Part shown: piece by piece, positions 1 to 11,218 of the stretch
Position numbering within the stretch: the stretch's first letter is position 1
Layout: each line of letters starts with the position of its first letter
Origin: Thuidium tamariscinum
Lineage: Eukaryota > Streptophyta > Bryopsida > Hypnales > Thuidiaceae
Direction of reading: 5' to 3'
DNA length: 64,000 nt
NCBI GenBank assembly: GCA_947034885.2
Contig: OX344754.2
Span: forward strand, 18,742,501 to 18,806,500
Translations under genes and position numbers: made by a program
Notes under the pieces: model-generated
Told to the model about the DNA's origin: nothing
The model's database searches: none
The model's input: only the letters and a program-made list of their open reading frames with translations

Positions 1-206
1 CAATTAGAATATGAATGAGTGTCAACGTGGTTTATGGCAATGGAATTCCGTTTCATTTGTTTTGAAAAAAAAAGAATGAGTCGGTGGATACTGGTGGAGC
101 CTCCAAGTGCATGTTTCACTAAGCTCAATTTACTCAATACTGTGCGCACCCACATGAACGAAATAGTAATGTGGCGCCGGTGATTGCATGCTGTCGATCT
201 GTGTAG

Positions 207-545
207 GTTGTCGGTGCATTGGTGCTTGGCATTCTTCTTCTTGCCAAGCTGCTCACAAGCAGCAAATACAAGAATTTAAACTTACCTCCAGGCCCTCGGG
301 GTCTCCCGCTCATCGGCTCCTTGCACTTGTTGGGCACATTCCCATAGCGAGATTTGGCCAAAGTGGCGGAGACTTACGGGCCGCTGATGTCCGTATGGTT
401 GGGGCCGAGGCTCATTGTGGTGGCGACCTCCCCGGTGGCAGCAGAGGAGATTCTCAAGACTCAAGGCGCCAATTTCGCGGACCGAATCCCAACTTCTTAT
501 TCCAAAGTGGTTCTTCTTGGAGGTACTCGATCAGTTGCCGCTCTT
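207..545 (+). pseudogene. Cytochrome P450 N-terminal fragment (broken)
   Basis: Reads as the amino end of a plant microsomal P450. A hydrophobic anchor (VGALVLGILLLAKLL) is followed by the proline-rich hinge LPPGPRGLPLIGSLHLLG, then by the first helices and strands (LAKVAETYGPLMSVWLGP, VVATSPVAAEEILKTQ, FADRIPTSYSKVV). These features are typical of class A (CYP71-clan) enzymes. The frame has a TAG at 345-347, where the family usually has a residue before RDLA, and a TAG at 204-206 just before the anchor with no initiator methionine in between. Similarity stops near 540. The I-helix, ExxR and haem-cysteine regions are absent nearby. It is therefore a broken fragment of roughly 110 residues out of about 500. 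It lies about 200 bases upstream of a remorin fragment on the same strand. The subfamily cannot be assigned by eye. Confidence 0.75.
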
Positions 546-758
546 CTTGCTCCCCTCACTTGTAAATCAAATAGAATTCAAATGCTTGGAATGAATGAAT
601 GTTTGAAGATGTGGAATGGAATGTGAAAGTAGACTCTCATTATGAAAAGTACTTAACATACAGGTTTGCAAAATTATTTGCTTCGTCTTGCTCAATGGGT
701 GATTGTCATTTGTATATATGCACTAAGTTTGGTTGAGGATATGGAGGTGTTTCTACAG

Positions 759-1012
759 GAGGTGGTTCTATGCAGAGGGAGAACAAAGCTGAAGCTCGTC
801 TCAGGAAAAATGAAGAGAAGCTCGAGAAGCACAGGGCGAAGTATTTGGAGGTGATGAAGAACGAGATCGCAGCTGCTCACAAGCAAGCCGAGGAAAAGAG
901 GGCTCTGGCAGCGGCCAAGAAGGGACAAAACATCCTGAAAACGGAGGAAATGGCTGCGAAGATCAGGGCCACAGGCATCTTCCCCAAGAAGCTTGGATGC
1001 TTCGCTGCCTAA
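759..1012 (+). pseudogene. Remorin C-terminal exon, orphan fragment
   Basis: The translation from the ATG at 770 (80 residues) is lysine, glutamate and alanine rich and matches the end of the Remorin_C domain: KAEARLRKNEEKLEKHRAKY, then AAAHKQAEEKRALAAAKKGQ, then EEMAAKIRATGIFPKKLGCF. Remorins are plant-specific proteins that bind the inner face of the plasma membrane through a coiled coil and a C-terminal anchor. The final LGCFAA fits that anchor. Possible splice acceptors precede it (CAG ending at 758 or at 775), so this looks like a last exon. The N-terminal part of a remorin is not visible upstream, where a P450 fragment lies instead. It could be the last exon of a gene whose other exons lie before base 1, but the intervening P450 piece argues for an orphaned fragment. 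The frame itself is undamaged. Confidence 0.7.
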
Positions 1013-2420
1013 TTCGTTGTTTGCTCCTACTTTCTTAACTCTCAATTAATTTATCGCCTTTCTATAGTCAGTGGTGGGCACCTAATAACCGTGAACCCCT
1101 TTTGGGGAGTGCAAGGGAAGGACTCTTTCAAGGAGAAATTTGGAGTCTTAGTGTATCAGTAAAACCCATACCGGTAATTTGAAAATTAGAGAGCGGTCCT
1201 GAGGCTGGAGTGACCCATTTGCTGAGGACTCCATCACCTTCCTTAGTGTACAACAATTTTTATGTAGGGAATGTCATCGATCTCTGCGTGTTCACGATGG
1301 AGTTGTCTGATGGGACTCTTTGTTGTAAATTTTCAGTGTGTGCGTCCCAGATGTATCATCTTTATCCCTTTCAATAATAAGTTTTCGAGGTATGCATTGT
1401 TCGTCTTTGATTCATTTTCACGAGGTATGGATTCCGTCTATGACTCTGTCCAGTGCACTGGTTTTGAGGTTCACCTGCAACCACTCGTATCTTGTGAGGT
1501 TGACGATGTGCCATTCCCTATTTCGAGATATCGTATTAAGCTTCATCGTGGATGAATATCATGTAGGTGAACGTGTTTTTGAGGATCACGGGCAAACGAC
1601 CTGATGGTTATCATGACCTAACCTCCCTCTTTCATGTGAGTATTTTGATTTCGATGGTTTGATTAATGTTAAATTTTAGCCTTCGACCAGTCATCTCTGA
1701 GATCTTTTCTTTGTGTCTTTCCTACTTGCGTGAAAGATTGAGTGGGTAGCATGCATCTACTGTCAGGCAATTGCAAAAAAACTATTTGAAATTTTTAGTA
1801 CTTTTTACAGGGTTTTATTCTTGAAGGGATTTAGTTAAGAGGAAGTCCTAGTGTCTGGATTGAAATAGATGTCGTTCCTTAGGAATGATGTCAGATGAAC
1901 TACTGCTGGCATTTTACACTTCTATTACTTTCGATGATCAAACACAGGTGATTAGTCGAGGGGACATCTTCAAATTTTCAGTCTCCCCATCAACCAGCAA
2001 AGATTCTATTACAACTAACGCATCTGGCGTAATCTTTAGGTTTTTTTACTGGATGAAACTATGTTTGATTTAATTTCTGCTACAGATTCAGCTCAAGAAT
2101 GAGACTTTTTTTTTTCTTGACTGTGGAATTTGGATAACCTAAATTCTGAGTTTGAAAGATGAGCCCTGCTTCTATGGCTCTGGGATCCAGTGTGAAAATT
2201 TCTCTTTTCTGATTAGGGACGGAAGCAATTTTGAATTAATGTTCTGCTATGGACTCTGCTCATGAGTAAGATTCTAATTCTGGAAGCTGTTCTTCCTAAA
2301 CCTGAAGCCTAAGGGATAGTTGAAATTGTTCTCCACTCATCTACAATGCAAAGCGCGCTTGAGTCATAGTTTTTGCTCATGGATTTTGGAGATTCCTCAA
2401 TTGTTGTTTTTGAGTTGTAG
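1013..2420. other. No recognisable gene
   Basis: Moderately AT-rich sequence between the remorin fragment and the transporter fragment. Its short open frames have no recognisable domain. It could hold 3' flank of the remorin exon and upstream introns or leader of the transporter, but no exon of either could be supported. Confidence 0.5.
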
Positions 2421-4083
2421 AGGCGAATTTGGGTTGACTTATTTTCAAGATGGGATTCTGTCGTCGGCATTTATGGTTGGGCTATTATCAGCGTCACCTG
2501 TGTTTGCTCATCTATCAAAGACGTAAGCGCAGAATTCCAATTTCTGCTTATGCTATCAGGATATTGAATGTGATAGTTTTTGCGCGTACTCATTCTCTTT
2601 CACTCCAATAATATTGGTTCTAGACTTCTGCAGAGTTTTGTTCAAATGCCGACTGTAACCAAGATTTGGTTGATTACATTATGAAAAATCAAATATTCAG
2701 ATGGGGTTGAATTTTATTCCCCTAGAGAATATGAAGAGTGTTGCATGGGCTTTTCAATAAATAAAAATTAACTTCTACAAAGAGAGTTTCTACATGGCCC
2801 CACTCAAAATCGCGCAGAAAAACGCGGGGCCAGTTTGGACCTATTCGTCCTCTGAATCTCTTGAAAGTAAATCTCTTGAGAGGGTTAAGGATTAAGTCTC
2901 TTGATAATAGATGTAACATTACTTTGCTTGTTCTAATGCATATTTAATGTGCCTCCACAGATGCCAGCCTTTTCGTCTTATTGGATTTGGTCTCTCGGTC
3001 TGGGTGTTTGCGACTGCAGGATGTGGGCTTTCCGTAGGGTTTTGGTCAATTATGAGTTTCCGCATGTGAGTGCATAGCCTTACCATGGTTTCTACAGCCC
3101 CCCCTCTTCTACGTTTTTCATTTTTTTAGAGGAGTTGCAGTTGTTTCTTCACTTGTTGCTGGTTTACCTGACTTGAGAATCCTGTAAACTTGAGCTACCA
3201 TATTCAAACCTCAGCCGCACTTAATCTATATTTTATCACACGTGGCTGCTATTCATGAAACTACGGTAATATGTGGAGTGTTATGCATCTGGAGTACCTT
3301 CCTTACTTTGGAACTTTATTGGCAGGTTGGTAGGAGTGGGAGAGGCGTCCTTTGTTAGTTTGGCTACTCCTTATATACTTGATGTTGCTCCTACTTCACA
3401 GGTAAACTTCTTTTAAAAGATCTATTAACTCCATTTTGTTGTAGAAGCTGTCATGTCTCAGGAGCTACTCGTGAGGGTTAAATTTTGGTTGCCTCATTGT
3501 AGTATGAATGCCTGAAAAGGATCCTTCCTCTTTTTCCCCTGTTGACAACCCCCCTCTCGATTCTTGATATCCCAGGCTTGCTTTTCATTATGCAGAATGT
3601 TATTCTTATTATTATGAACTACAAATAAGATGTGGTTATTGTATTTGCAGCGTTCTTTCATGGATGTCCATTTTCTACATGTTTATACCAGTGGGATATG
3701 TTGTGGGCTATGTCTATGGAGGACTGGTATGTGTTCCACCATTTACATTTTTCCACCTGAGTTTGTGCAGCTGTGGCAATTCGCTCCCACCTTCATTACT
3801 TTTTCATATTTTTCATGTTTTGAAGTTTATTGCACTGAACGGTGTGTTTCTGTTTATCTCAGAGGCCACATCTCCTACTTTGATATCCTTGTTGATCATT
3901 AGCCATCTTGTTTCAAGTGAAAGCTATTGGTTTTTGTCGACCCGCTTTTTATTGTAGATTCGGGGTTTTATATTTGCAGGTCGGAGGAGCACTGGGATGG
4001 CGGGCTGCATTCTGGATTGAGAGTCTATTCATGCTCCCCTTAGCAGTCAATTGGTTTTGTGACTGATCCTGTTTACCTGAAAG
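2421..4083 (+). pseudogene. Spinster-like MFS transporter, partial and frame-damaged
   Basis: Five consecutive exon-like blocks with GT/AG borders encode the first half of a plant spinster homologue, a major-facilitator transporter linked to lysosomal or vacuolar sphingolipid efflux. Blocks are about 2421-2522 (YFQDGILSSAFMVGLLSASP), 2961-3065 (FRLIGFGLSVWVFATAGCGL), 3326-3401 (LVGVGEASFVSLATPYILD), 3651-3726 (WMSIFYMFIPVGYVVGYVYG) and 3980-4083 (VGGALGWRAAFWIESLFMLP). Phases join across the first three. Block four has one surplus T in a run near 3656-3658 relative to the expected RSSWMS. Block five has one surplus A near 4049-4050, which turns a VIGFVTDPVYLKG-like continuation into a stop. 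The first exon and the whole C-terminal half are missing, although 4225-4384 may be the next exon in decayed form. A piggyBac element begins 660 bases downstream. Assembly errors in homopolymers are an alternative cause of the shifts. Confidence 0.75.
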
Positions 4084-4746
4084 GTTTGTATGTCCTTCTC
4101 TTATGAATCAAATGCATTGATTCCTAAGACTCTGGTTCTTTACAGTTCAACCAGGTTTGTATAGCGTATCAAGTCCTTTCAACTCTGTATACCTGGATAT
4201 TTCTAGTGGATGCTTTGTATACCTAAATATTTCTAGAGGATGCTCTGGAGGTTACACGCCAAAATGTTTTCCAGCGCAAGACTGCTTTGAAGGCTCCTCA
4301 CGGGATAGATGTTAACAGGATAGTGGATAACTTGCTTGTAGATTTATTGACAACACTCAATGTTTTGTAGCTAGGCTTCTTCAGGTATTATATGATATGA
4401 CACCATATTCCTATGATATGACAAACATATATAATTTGCTACACTATATTCAAATTTGTGAGTTGCAAGAAGTTGTTATATGAATGGGCATCCAAATCAA
4501 CATTTTTATGTCAATCATCAACACAAACGTGTCAAATTGGACAAAAAAATGAACACTTTTATGTTCACAAAGAACAAAAAAGTGTCAATTTGATTGTCCA
4601 AATCAACACTTTTTTGTTCATCTTTGTCCAAATCAACATGTCCTAATTAACAAAAAAAAATCAATACTTTCTTGTAATTTTGGACGCTGAATTTTCTACT
4701 AGTGCAAGAATAGGTACAGGGATAGAAATGGGTGTTTCTCCCTTAA

Positions 4747-4784
4747 CCCTGGAGCGCGTCGACGTCCAGAAAATGGACGATGAA
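4747..4784 (+). promoter_or_regulatory. piggyBac 1 left end with subterminal palindrome
   Basis: The terminal CCCTGGAGCG is followed, exactly 18 bases in, by the interrupted palindrome GTCCAGAAAATGGAC (4764-4778) and then GATG. The second element has GTCCATTTTATGGAC at the same offset (39894-39908), also followed by GATG. The arms GTCCA/TGGAC are kept while the centre differs, as expected for a transposase-binding site. The binding role is inferred. Confidence 0.6.
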
Positions 4785-6162
4785 CAGATTGGGAGACGCA
4801 CAAAACGCTCAGAACAATGTCTTTTCATCCGATTTTTTTTTAATGACGTACGCAGCTAAGTTCTTCATTGTCCCATGCTTAGAACACTTGCTCAAGCACG
4901 CTGAAGACGCAAGGAAAAATTAGAGAACAGGTATGTGTATAGTTATGGGTGAAAATATAAGATGCCCGAGGCCCAAAAAGCTGTGCACTAGAAATTTTTG
5001 CCTCCAATTTTGAAGGAAGGCAGTCAAGATGGCCCCATTGCGTGTTCATTTTGAATATGAATTTAGTTCAGCACAGAACCCATAAAGAACAATATCCATT
5101 ATTCTTGTCAGCTGCGTGAGTTATTGACGACAAGTACAGAGCTTGCTGGCATTTTGTTATTATTGTCTGACAATGTTATGGGATACACAGTTACACGTCT
5201 GCATTCCAAAATGGCGCTTGGAAATCAATGTGCTGGGAATTGCAGTAACCATTGAAGAAGAGTACAACAGAAAATCCACAAAGGAAAATATCCTCGTCAT
5301 CATAGGACGCCGTTTTCACAGTAAATCAATTTGTGCTTGCTCAGTAAAATATGAAATGCATACAATGGTGAAAAGAAAAAAAAAGGAATAGCGTGTAAGA
5401 AAATTATGGAGTCATTTTACTAATGTTCTCTATAGACCTCTGTAATTAGCTTCAAGTGCTTTAATTAGCTGTGTGCACATTTTCTTGAACTTGTAATTAA
5501 CACCATAAGCTGAAAATGGCGGCTGCAAGCAAGAACCACCACAGACACTGGTAATGTACATCTAGCATCCCGTGAACTACATGAGCCTTCACTTACTCCA
5601 CAACTTTCTTCAAAACAATGGTAGTCCACAGCAAACACACCTCACAAATTCGATCAAATGTTAGTCGTATGTGAAGCATGAATGAGAGAACCTTTGAATT
5701 ACTGAGAGAGATGACTTTCACTGTCTGCCGTTTCAGCGCCGCCCCTGTAGATTCAGTTTTTCCTGCACAAAACCACTGCTGAATTAGGACGTTGCTTTGG
5801 AGTATGCATAGAAAGCACACACCATTTCCAACGATGATTCTTACATGCGCACATATCTTACATGCCGCTCTTCTTGAGTAAGGTACAGTACTAGCACTTT
5901 GAATCACATATTTTTCCTGTTGATGGTAGCTACTGGATTGCTGGTCTGTGACTTTGTGATGAACTGCTCGCATACCTTCATTCTTTTCAGTCATGAATTG
6001 CTTGCGGAAATGCTACACTTGATCTGCTCACATGATGTCATTGTCCTACATCTTAGAATTGCTGATTTCCTGTCGACCTTGCTCTACTGAATTGTGCAAT
6101 CTTCACTTTCACTGAGCGCTTCTTATTTCCTTGAAACCTTCCACCATGCACATCACTTTGTC
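4785..6162. other. piggyBac 1 left internal non-coding region
   Basis: Part of the transposon between its left end and the first conserved coding module. It shares the short block GTCTTTTCATCC with the other element near the end. The open frames here have no counterpart in the second element, so no gene is called. It probably holds the promoter and leader of the transposase transcript. Confidence 0.45.
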
Positions 6163-6472
6163 ATGGGTACTGCTCATTGCAACAGCACTGCTTTACTAGC
6201 TAGCCGATTAGCTATTGAAGAATGGAGTAGCGGAATCGGTGCAACAAAATTTCAAAGGAGACGAATTTTACAACTGCTCGACAAAGATACCTTGCTGCGT
6301 AGAGCTGTTCGCAAAGGAATAGAGAAGACTGACAGTCCGCGTGGCCTTCGATTCCTGTTCCGCTACCACACCACAAGAATTCTTGGGTGAAAGCGATGAG
6401 TCCCTGAGGGTGACGCCACCGGTTTCAATAGTGCTGTAAACGAAGCGCTCCGAGTCCTATTGTGGCCAGACA
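6163..6472 (+). pseudogene. piggyBac 1 accessory N-terminal module (PRGLRFLFR)
   Basis: From an ATG at 6163 the frame reads to ...LLRRAVRKGIEKTDSPRGLR and FLFRYHTTRILG. It then meets TGA at 6388 and again at 6397, and continues as VPEGDATGFNSAVNEALRVL and LWPD. The second element has the same segment without those two stops (LLRRSVKRGVKRKDNPRGLR ... ALRVLLWPD at about 41590-41773), so the segment was protein-coding in the common ancestor. The domain is not one I recognise. It is arginine-rich and could bind DNA, but that is a guess. It may be a separate small protein or a 5' exon of the transposase. Confidence 0.6.
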
Positions 6473-6847
6473 ACAAAAATGGACCTCCTAGAGAAGTGGT
6501 CGAATCTTCCACCGCTCGAGAGCCTTGACGTCGTGCCCTAGGAAGATGTGTTCGCCGAAGTAAGCAATTTCTCTGCGATGGTGGGCGAACTCAAACCGGA
6601 GCATGCCGTTTCTACTCGAAAACGTCCTAGTGACAGTGTCGTGGGCCTGCGCATTTCGAGGAACATGATCACATCATCAACATCCCACAACAAAGCCCCA
6701 ACCACAAAGAACAAGCGACAACAAAGGGAGCGGTTGAAGAGTCCTGAAGCAAGAGAGGATCTATCAGTTCAACACATGCCTTCTCATGTCCCTCAGACGA
6801 CGAACTCGCTTACGTGAAACATCGATGTGCAGAAGTCGGCTCCAACT

Positions 6848-9595
6848 ATGCACGACATCAGTAAGCCACTGGTTTGGAGAGGTGACCTATACGCACTTAT
6901 GGAAGCTGGAGAGGCGTGCTTGCCTGCATCGATAATGGAACCCACTCCTGTGAGGATTCGGCGATCAAGTGTACCGCAGCTTCAAGAACGACTTCTCCAC
7001 TCAGATATCGACGATTGGCTCGTCGGAATGGCTATCCAGTCATACATACAACATGGGCGACGGGAGCTCATGTACATCATTCTACTCGATGACGGAGATG
7101 AGATTCACGTACCTTGCGGACAAGTTGAGCGCATTCAATTGGCACCGGAGCTTCACGACAGCGAACACACAAGACATGCAGCATCCACAGAAGGAGAAAA
7201 ATACCAAGGTCACCCATCGTCGCTAGCTAGTCCCAATGATATCGACAACTGCATTGACGGCATCTACGTACTGAGGAAGTTCTCTTCCCAGCAATGTGTG
7301 GAGCAATCACACCTGAGAGATTCTCAATCGCATTCCGTCGGGAAGCCCCCTCGTCATTACGCGCACTCTGTGTCAACTTCAGAGATGCTCTCCACTCCCA
7401 GAGATCGACATTCCACTAAAGGCATCCCACACACCAGTTGTGGTGCAGATCCTATGCAAGCAACGCGTTCCAAACTGCTACCAACGCCTACATTGCCAAC
7501 ACAAAGCGAGGACTTCCTACCTCCTTTCAGCCCTCTATTCCGCACTCATCTGCTAAGTGGAAGCATTCGTCCTCCCAAGCAGACATTGCTCATATGCGAA
7601 AGCATCGGTGCTGAATGCACAGACGCCTCTAGAGGACCTACTCAAGGACGTGCACAACTTCCCAAGTCAATACAACATGCGAATGGAGATGCAGCAGCTC
7701 CATCAACAAGGGTCGCGGCAAGTACGAGTGCTGTCCCTACTAGAGCACGGAGGAAGAAACCAGTTCAAAAGCACATCAACGTGAACAACACTGACGCCGT
7801 AGCAGCCGGGCCCTCCACTCAACATGCCTTTTCCACTCTAGTAGCTCAAGGAGGTGCACGGAAGGGAGAGTCATCAATCCAAGCGCCATTGTCGCTGACG
7901 GAGATGGCCGTTGGAAGATCCGTTGATGAGAGGGCCGCAAGCCAGGTGGGCCCTGACATGATGGCCCCTGCACCGAGTCGTCATGCTCGTATTCCACGTC
8001 CAAGTACTAAAGCTGCAGAAGCTGCTGCCTTTGCCAGCGAGTTTGCAGAGGCGACGTGGATGACGAATCACGCCACCTACTTACATGACCGAGTCCGCTT
8101 CACAGGTCCTCTACCGGGCCCATCATTTCCTTATCGACGCTTGGCATCGAAGGTCAGTATATTTGGTCGCTTCTGGAGTGAGAGGACACTTCAACGAATC
8201 TGCGACGAAACCAACAGATATGCCAGCGAGATTGATTCGGCAAGCAAGTTACCGATCGGAGGTGCGCATTGGTGGGCGCTTAGCCCGATGGAACTTCGAG
8301 CGTTTTTTGGAATTTCTTTCCTTATGGGGATCAAAAAAGAGCCTAATCATAGATCCTACTGGAATAAGAAATTTCCATTCTTGTATTGCCGAACCATAGC
8401 AAGCACGATGTCTCAGAGTCGATTTGAGGACCTCACTCGCTGCCTGCATGTATGTGATGATGCAATGCTGGACAGAGAGGACATGACAGCGGATGAGAAG
8501 AAATTAGCCAAGCTGAGTTGGCTCATAGCAGAGGTGCAAGGAAAGTGCAAATCGAATTGGAACTTACACAGGGAAGTCACCGTGGATGAATCCATGGTAT
8601 GTTACAAAGGCAAGTATTGCCCAATACGTCAGTACATTCCCAAGAAGCCCACAAAGTGGGGAATCAAGATCTGGTGTTTGGCAGATGCTCAGAAGAAGTA
8701 CGTATATGACTTCGATGTTTACACTGGTTCTTTGAAGCGAATTGGTCACAAGCGTGGTGAGCCTCGAGGTGCGAAGACACCTTACGAAGTTGTCATGCTC
8801 TTATTGCGCGACTTGCATCATAGAGCACACGTTGTTGTGACTGATTGCCTTTTCACGAGTGTGAATCTTCTCGTAGACCTGTGTGCCCTCGGTACGTATG
8901 CGACCGGGACAGTCATGAGTAACCGGCGTGGCCTGCCGAGGTGCTTAGCGCAACGACAGTTATTTGCTGGTGCAACCCAAGGTACCGTCGAGTGGCGCAT
9001 GCATGCAAGTCGGAAATTGAGTTGCGTGGTCTGGGTGGATCGCAAGGCCGTGCTACTGCTCTCATCTTTCTACCCACATGTATCGCGTTTGGGTGAAGAG
9101 TGGCCGACCGTTCCCCACCGCGTGAATGGAAAGGAGGAACAGATAGAGACCTCACCAGTGCACAAAGGTTACACCACTTTTATGCGGGGTGTTGACGTTG
9201 CCGACCAAATGAGGGGGGTATACTCGTCACAGCCACGAAGCCAGAAGTGGTGGCACAGGCTCTTTTTTTACCTACTCGACACAACCGTTTTGAATAGTTT
9301 CATACTTTACGAGGCTATGTGCGAGAGATTGGTGCAGAGGACTATTCCTCGACGGGAGTTTCAGTTGAGCTTGGCGGAGGCACTCTATAAACCGTGGGCA
9401 GTACATCGTGGATGCGTCTCTCAATTTCGACTTGCTATCCCCGCAGTTCATACCCTCGTCCGGACAAACAAACGGAGGAAGTGCAGATTCTGTTTGTCGA
9501 AGACAAGAACCAACTTCTCATGTGTGCAGTGTGGAGGCCTATATTTTCACCTGGGAGATTGCTTCACCGGCAGTCACTTTTCCCTCCGTCGCTGA
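6848..9595 (+). CDS. piggyBac transposase with Tudor-like N-terminus
   Basis: A 915-residue ORF counted from the first ATG at 6848; the frame is open back to 6827. Residues 9-97 form a module shared with element 2: WRG..., a proline-bearing middle, then AIQSYIQHGRRELMYIILLD and DGDEIHV, which resembles a Tudor or Agenet fold. A long low-complexity linker follows to about residue 385. The DDE_Tnp_1_7 core runs from about RFTGPLPGPSFP and FWSERTLQRI to the YLLDTTVLNSFILYE region. Catalytic aspartates are visible at D580 (VTVDESMVCYKGK), D666 (VVTDCLFTS) and D783 with D786 (GVDVADQM). The second block has C where most relatives have N (DN.FTS). The tail (C879, C882, C892, C895, H901, C905, H910) is the usual cross-brace zinc finger. 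The enzyme should cut and paste at TTAA. Relatives are commonly about 600 residues, so the N-terminal extension is long. A spliced upstream start is possible. Confidence 0.85.
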   Translation: MHDISKPLVWRGDLYALMEAGEACLPASIMEPTPVRIRRSSVPQLQERLLHSDIDDWLVGMAIQSYIQHGRRELMYIILLDDGDEIHVPCGQVERIQLAPELHDSEHTRHAASTEGEKYQGHPSSLASPNDIDNCIDGIYVLRKFSSQQCVEQSHLRDSQSHSVGKPPRHYAHSVSTSEMLSTPRDRHSTKGIPHTSCGADPMQATRSKLLPTPTLPTQSEDFLPPFSPLFRTHLLSGSIRPPKQTLLICESIGAECTDASRGPTQGRAQLPKSIQHANGDAAAPSTRVAASTSAVPTRARRKKPVQKHINVNNTDAVAAGPSTQHAFSTLVAQGGARKGESSIQAPLSLTEMAVGRSVDERAASQVGPDMMAPAPSRHARIPRPSTKAAEAAAFASEFAEATWMTNHATYLHDRVRFTGPLPGPSFPYRRLASKVSIFGRFWSERTLQRICDETNRYASEIDSASKLPIGGAHWWALSPMELRAFFGISFLMGIKKEPNHRSYWNKKFPFLYCRTIASTMSQSRFEDLTRCLHVCDDAMLDREDMTADEKKLAKLSWLIAEVQGKCKSNWNLHREVTVDESMVCYKGKYCPIRQYIPKKPTKWGIKIWCLADAQKKYVYDFDVYTGSLKRIGHKRGEPRGAKTPYEVVMLLLRDLHHRAHVVVTDCLFTSVNLLVDLCALGTYATGTVMSNRRGLPRCLAQRQLFAGATQGTVEWRMHASRKLSCVVWVDRKAVLLLSSFYPHVSRLGEEWPTVPHRVNGKEEQIETSPVHKGYTTFMRGVDVADQMRGVYSSQPRSQKWWHRLFFYLLDTTVLNSFILYEAMCERLVQRTIPRREFQLSLAEALYKPWAVHRGCVSQFRLAIPAVHTLVRTNKRRKCRFCLSKTRTNFSCVQCGGLYFHLGDCFTGSHFSLRR

Positions 9596-10926
9596 AGGAA
9601 GTTGAAAGTAGTCGTCGTCGGAGGGCGTGGAGGCGGCGATGAAGTTGTGGGTGCATGGGGAGTCACGTCCAGGAGGGAGTGATTTCTCTGTCATTGTATA
9701 GTGTGACATTTTTTTTTCATCTCACGTCGGCAATTTCTAGAGTAATTACCTCTGCTGTTTTATACGGTCCTTTGCGTTGGCGGTTTCGATTTGACATCGA
9801 CATCGGCAGTCAATTTGGTCTATGGAGCAACCACTGCATCTGATGTTTCAAGCTCCTGTTGATGTCGATCACTACGAAGGGCAAGACTTCTCTGAGAGTG
9901 GAAACACTTGTCAAATTTTGAAGCTGCTGTGCATATGATCGAGCACAGCACTTGCCGCCGTCGACGTCCATATGAATGCGGAAATTCACATCACGGCAAG
10001 GTAGGTATTGATCCACCTTCATCGTTGTGTGTCACTTTGATGAGCTTTCAGGAATTCTGCATGTGCATGCTGACGTGCCTCCTGTGGAATTAGCAATGAC
10101 TCTTGCCATGCAGAAGTGATGGAGGCCAAAAAAACGGTCGATTCGTAGTTTCAGGCCGGCCGGACGTTAGTTGCAGTACAATAATATAATTTACTTTATA
10201 AAACAACTTTGATTCCTACTGACTAAATCCCGAGCTTCTGTTCGAAACGTACACGTACTTAGCATTCATAAGATAAATGGTCCCACATGTAAGTTAACAA
10301 GTCACTGGCACGGGAGCAAGTTTGGAACATCTGAATTTTCAATTCTTTTATTTATTGTTGGCACAAAAAAAAAATTCAATTAATATGAGTTTCGATCCCT
10401 GGGTAATTGTATATGTCTTTGCATCTTTTGCAATCTGCACTCAGAACTAACTCGATCTCACAGGGGGCTCGTACTTGACCACTGTCGTACTCTAGTTGCT
10501 TTTGGATGTGCTGTCTTTTAATTTAGAGTCAATCGATAAATTGATTTACAAGGAGTTTCGAGATTGTGGAGAGACACAGCCGAAGTAAATTCATGTTGAT
10601 GTGATAAAATCAAATAGAGTTCACTGTTTCTCGATGATCAGATTTCGTTATGCTAGTTTCTGAGTCTAAGCGTATAGAAGTAGTGTTAGCTACTAGAACT
10701 GACGTGTCTGCAGGCTGCCGTTGGAATCACATTCACAGGAGAAGGTTACTTTCAATTGTTGCAGTATTATTCATGTGCTTCCCTTTGAGGAGCAAGCACA
10801 AGTTTGTTCTGTTCTTTCAAATATGGTATGTTCATTTCTGTGATTTCATTGTGGATAAGAATGCTTACATCTGTGTCTGAAGTCGTGACTTGTGAATAGA
10901 AGGAAGACGGTAGTGACTCCTGCAAT
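9596..10926. other. piggyBac 1 right internal region
   Basis: Downstream flank of the transposase inside the element. No open frame with a recognisable domain is visible. It presumably includes the transposase 3' untranslated region. Confidence 0.4.
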
Positions 10927-11218
10927 ATGGATCAGGCAGCGAAGTTTTCAAAATCCACCATGACTTCGAGAAGTTCTTGAAGCGATTCAGATGACGTTGG
11001 GGATGCAGTGGCCGCGGCAGTACTTGTAGGAGGACGTACTCGGGATATTAGCTACAGATATCGAATTGGGAGGCACACCTTCCAAGGACTACAAAAAGTG
11101 AAGGTGCAAGAGAACTGATGAGGGGTGTGTGTGCACATACTCTCGTCTTCATAAAAGAGCAGGATGTAGTGCAAAGCTCCACTGAAAGTGGTAGACTTGT
11201 GGAGCACATACGCATGGT
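10927..11218 (+). pseudogene. Possible FLYWCH-like zinc-finger remnant in piggyBac 1
   Basis: From the ATG at 10927 one frame reads MDQAAKFSKSTMTSRSS, a stop, then SDSDDVGDAVAAAVLVGGRT and RDISYRYRIGRHTFQGLQK. One base on, the next frame continues with RCKRTDEGCVCTYSRLHKRA, GCSAKLH and, after two stops, TCGAHTHG. Taken in order, the spacing of aromatic residues, the C...GC.A.L pair and the final H.H resembles a FLYWCH or MULE-type zinc finger (Y.Y....F....WRC.....GC.A.L....H.H). A TGA stands where the tryptophan would be. No counterpart was found at the same place in element 2. The match is by eye and the piece is clearly non-functional. Confidence 0.35.

Noticed and set aside
188-565. A 125-codon plus-strand frame at the P450 fragment
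   Set aside because: It is an alternative frame of the P450 piece. The P450 motifs are in the frame of position 207.
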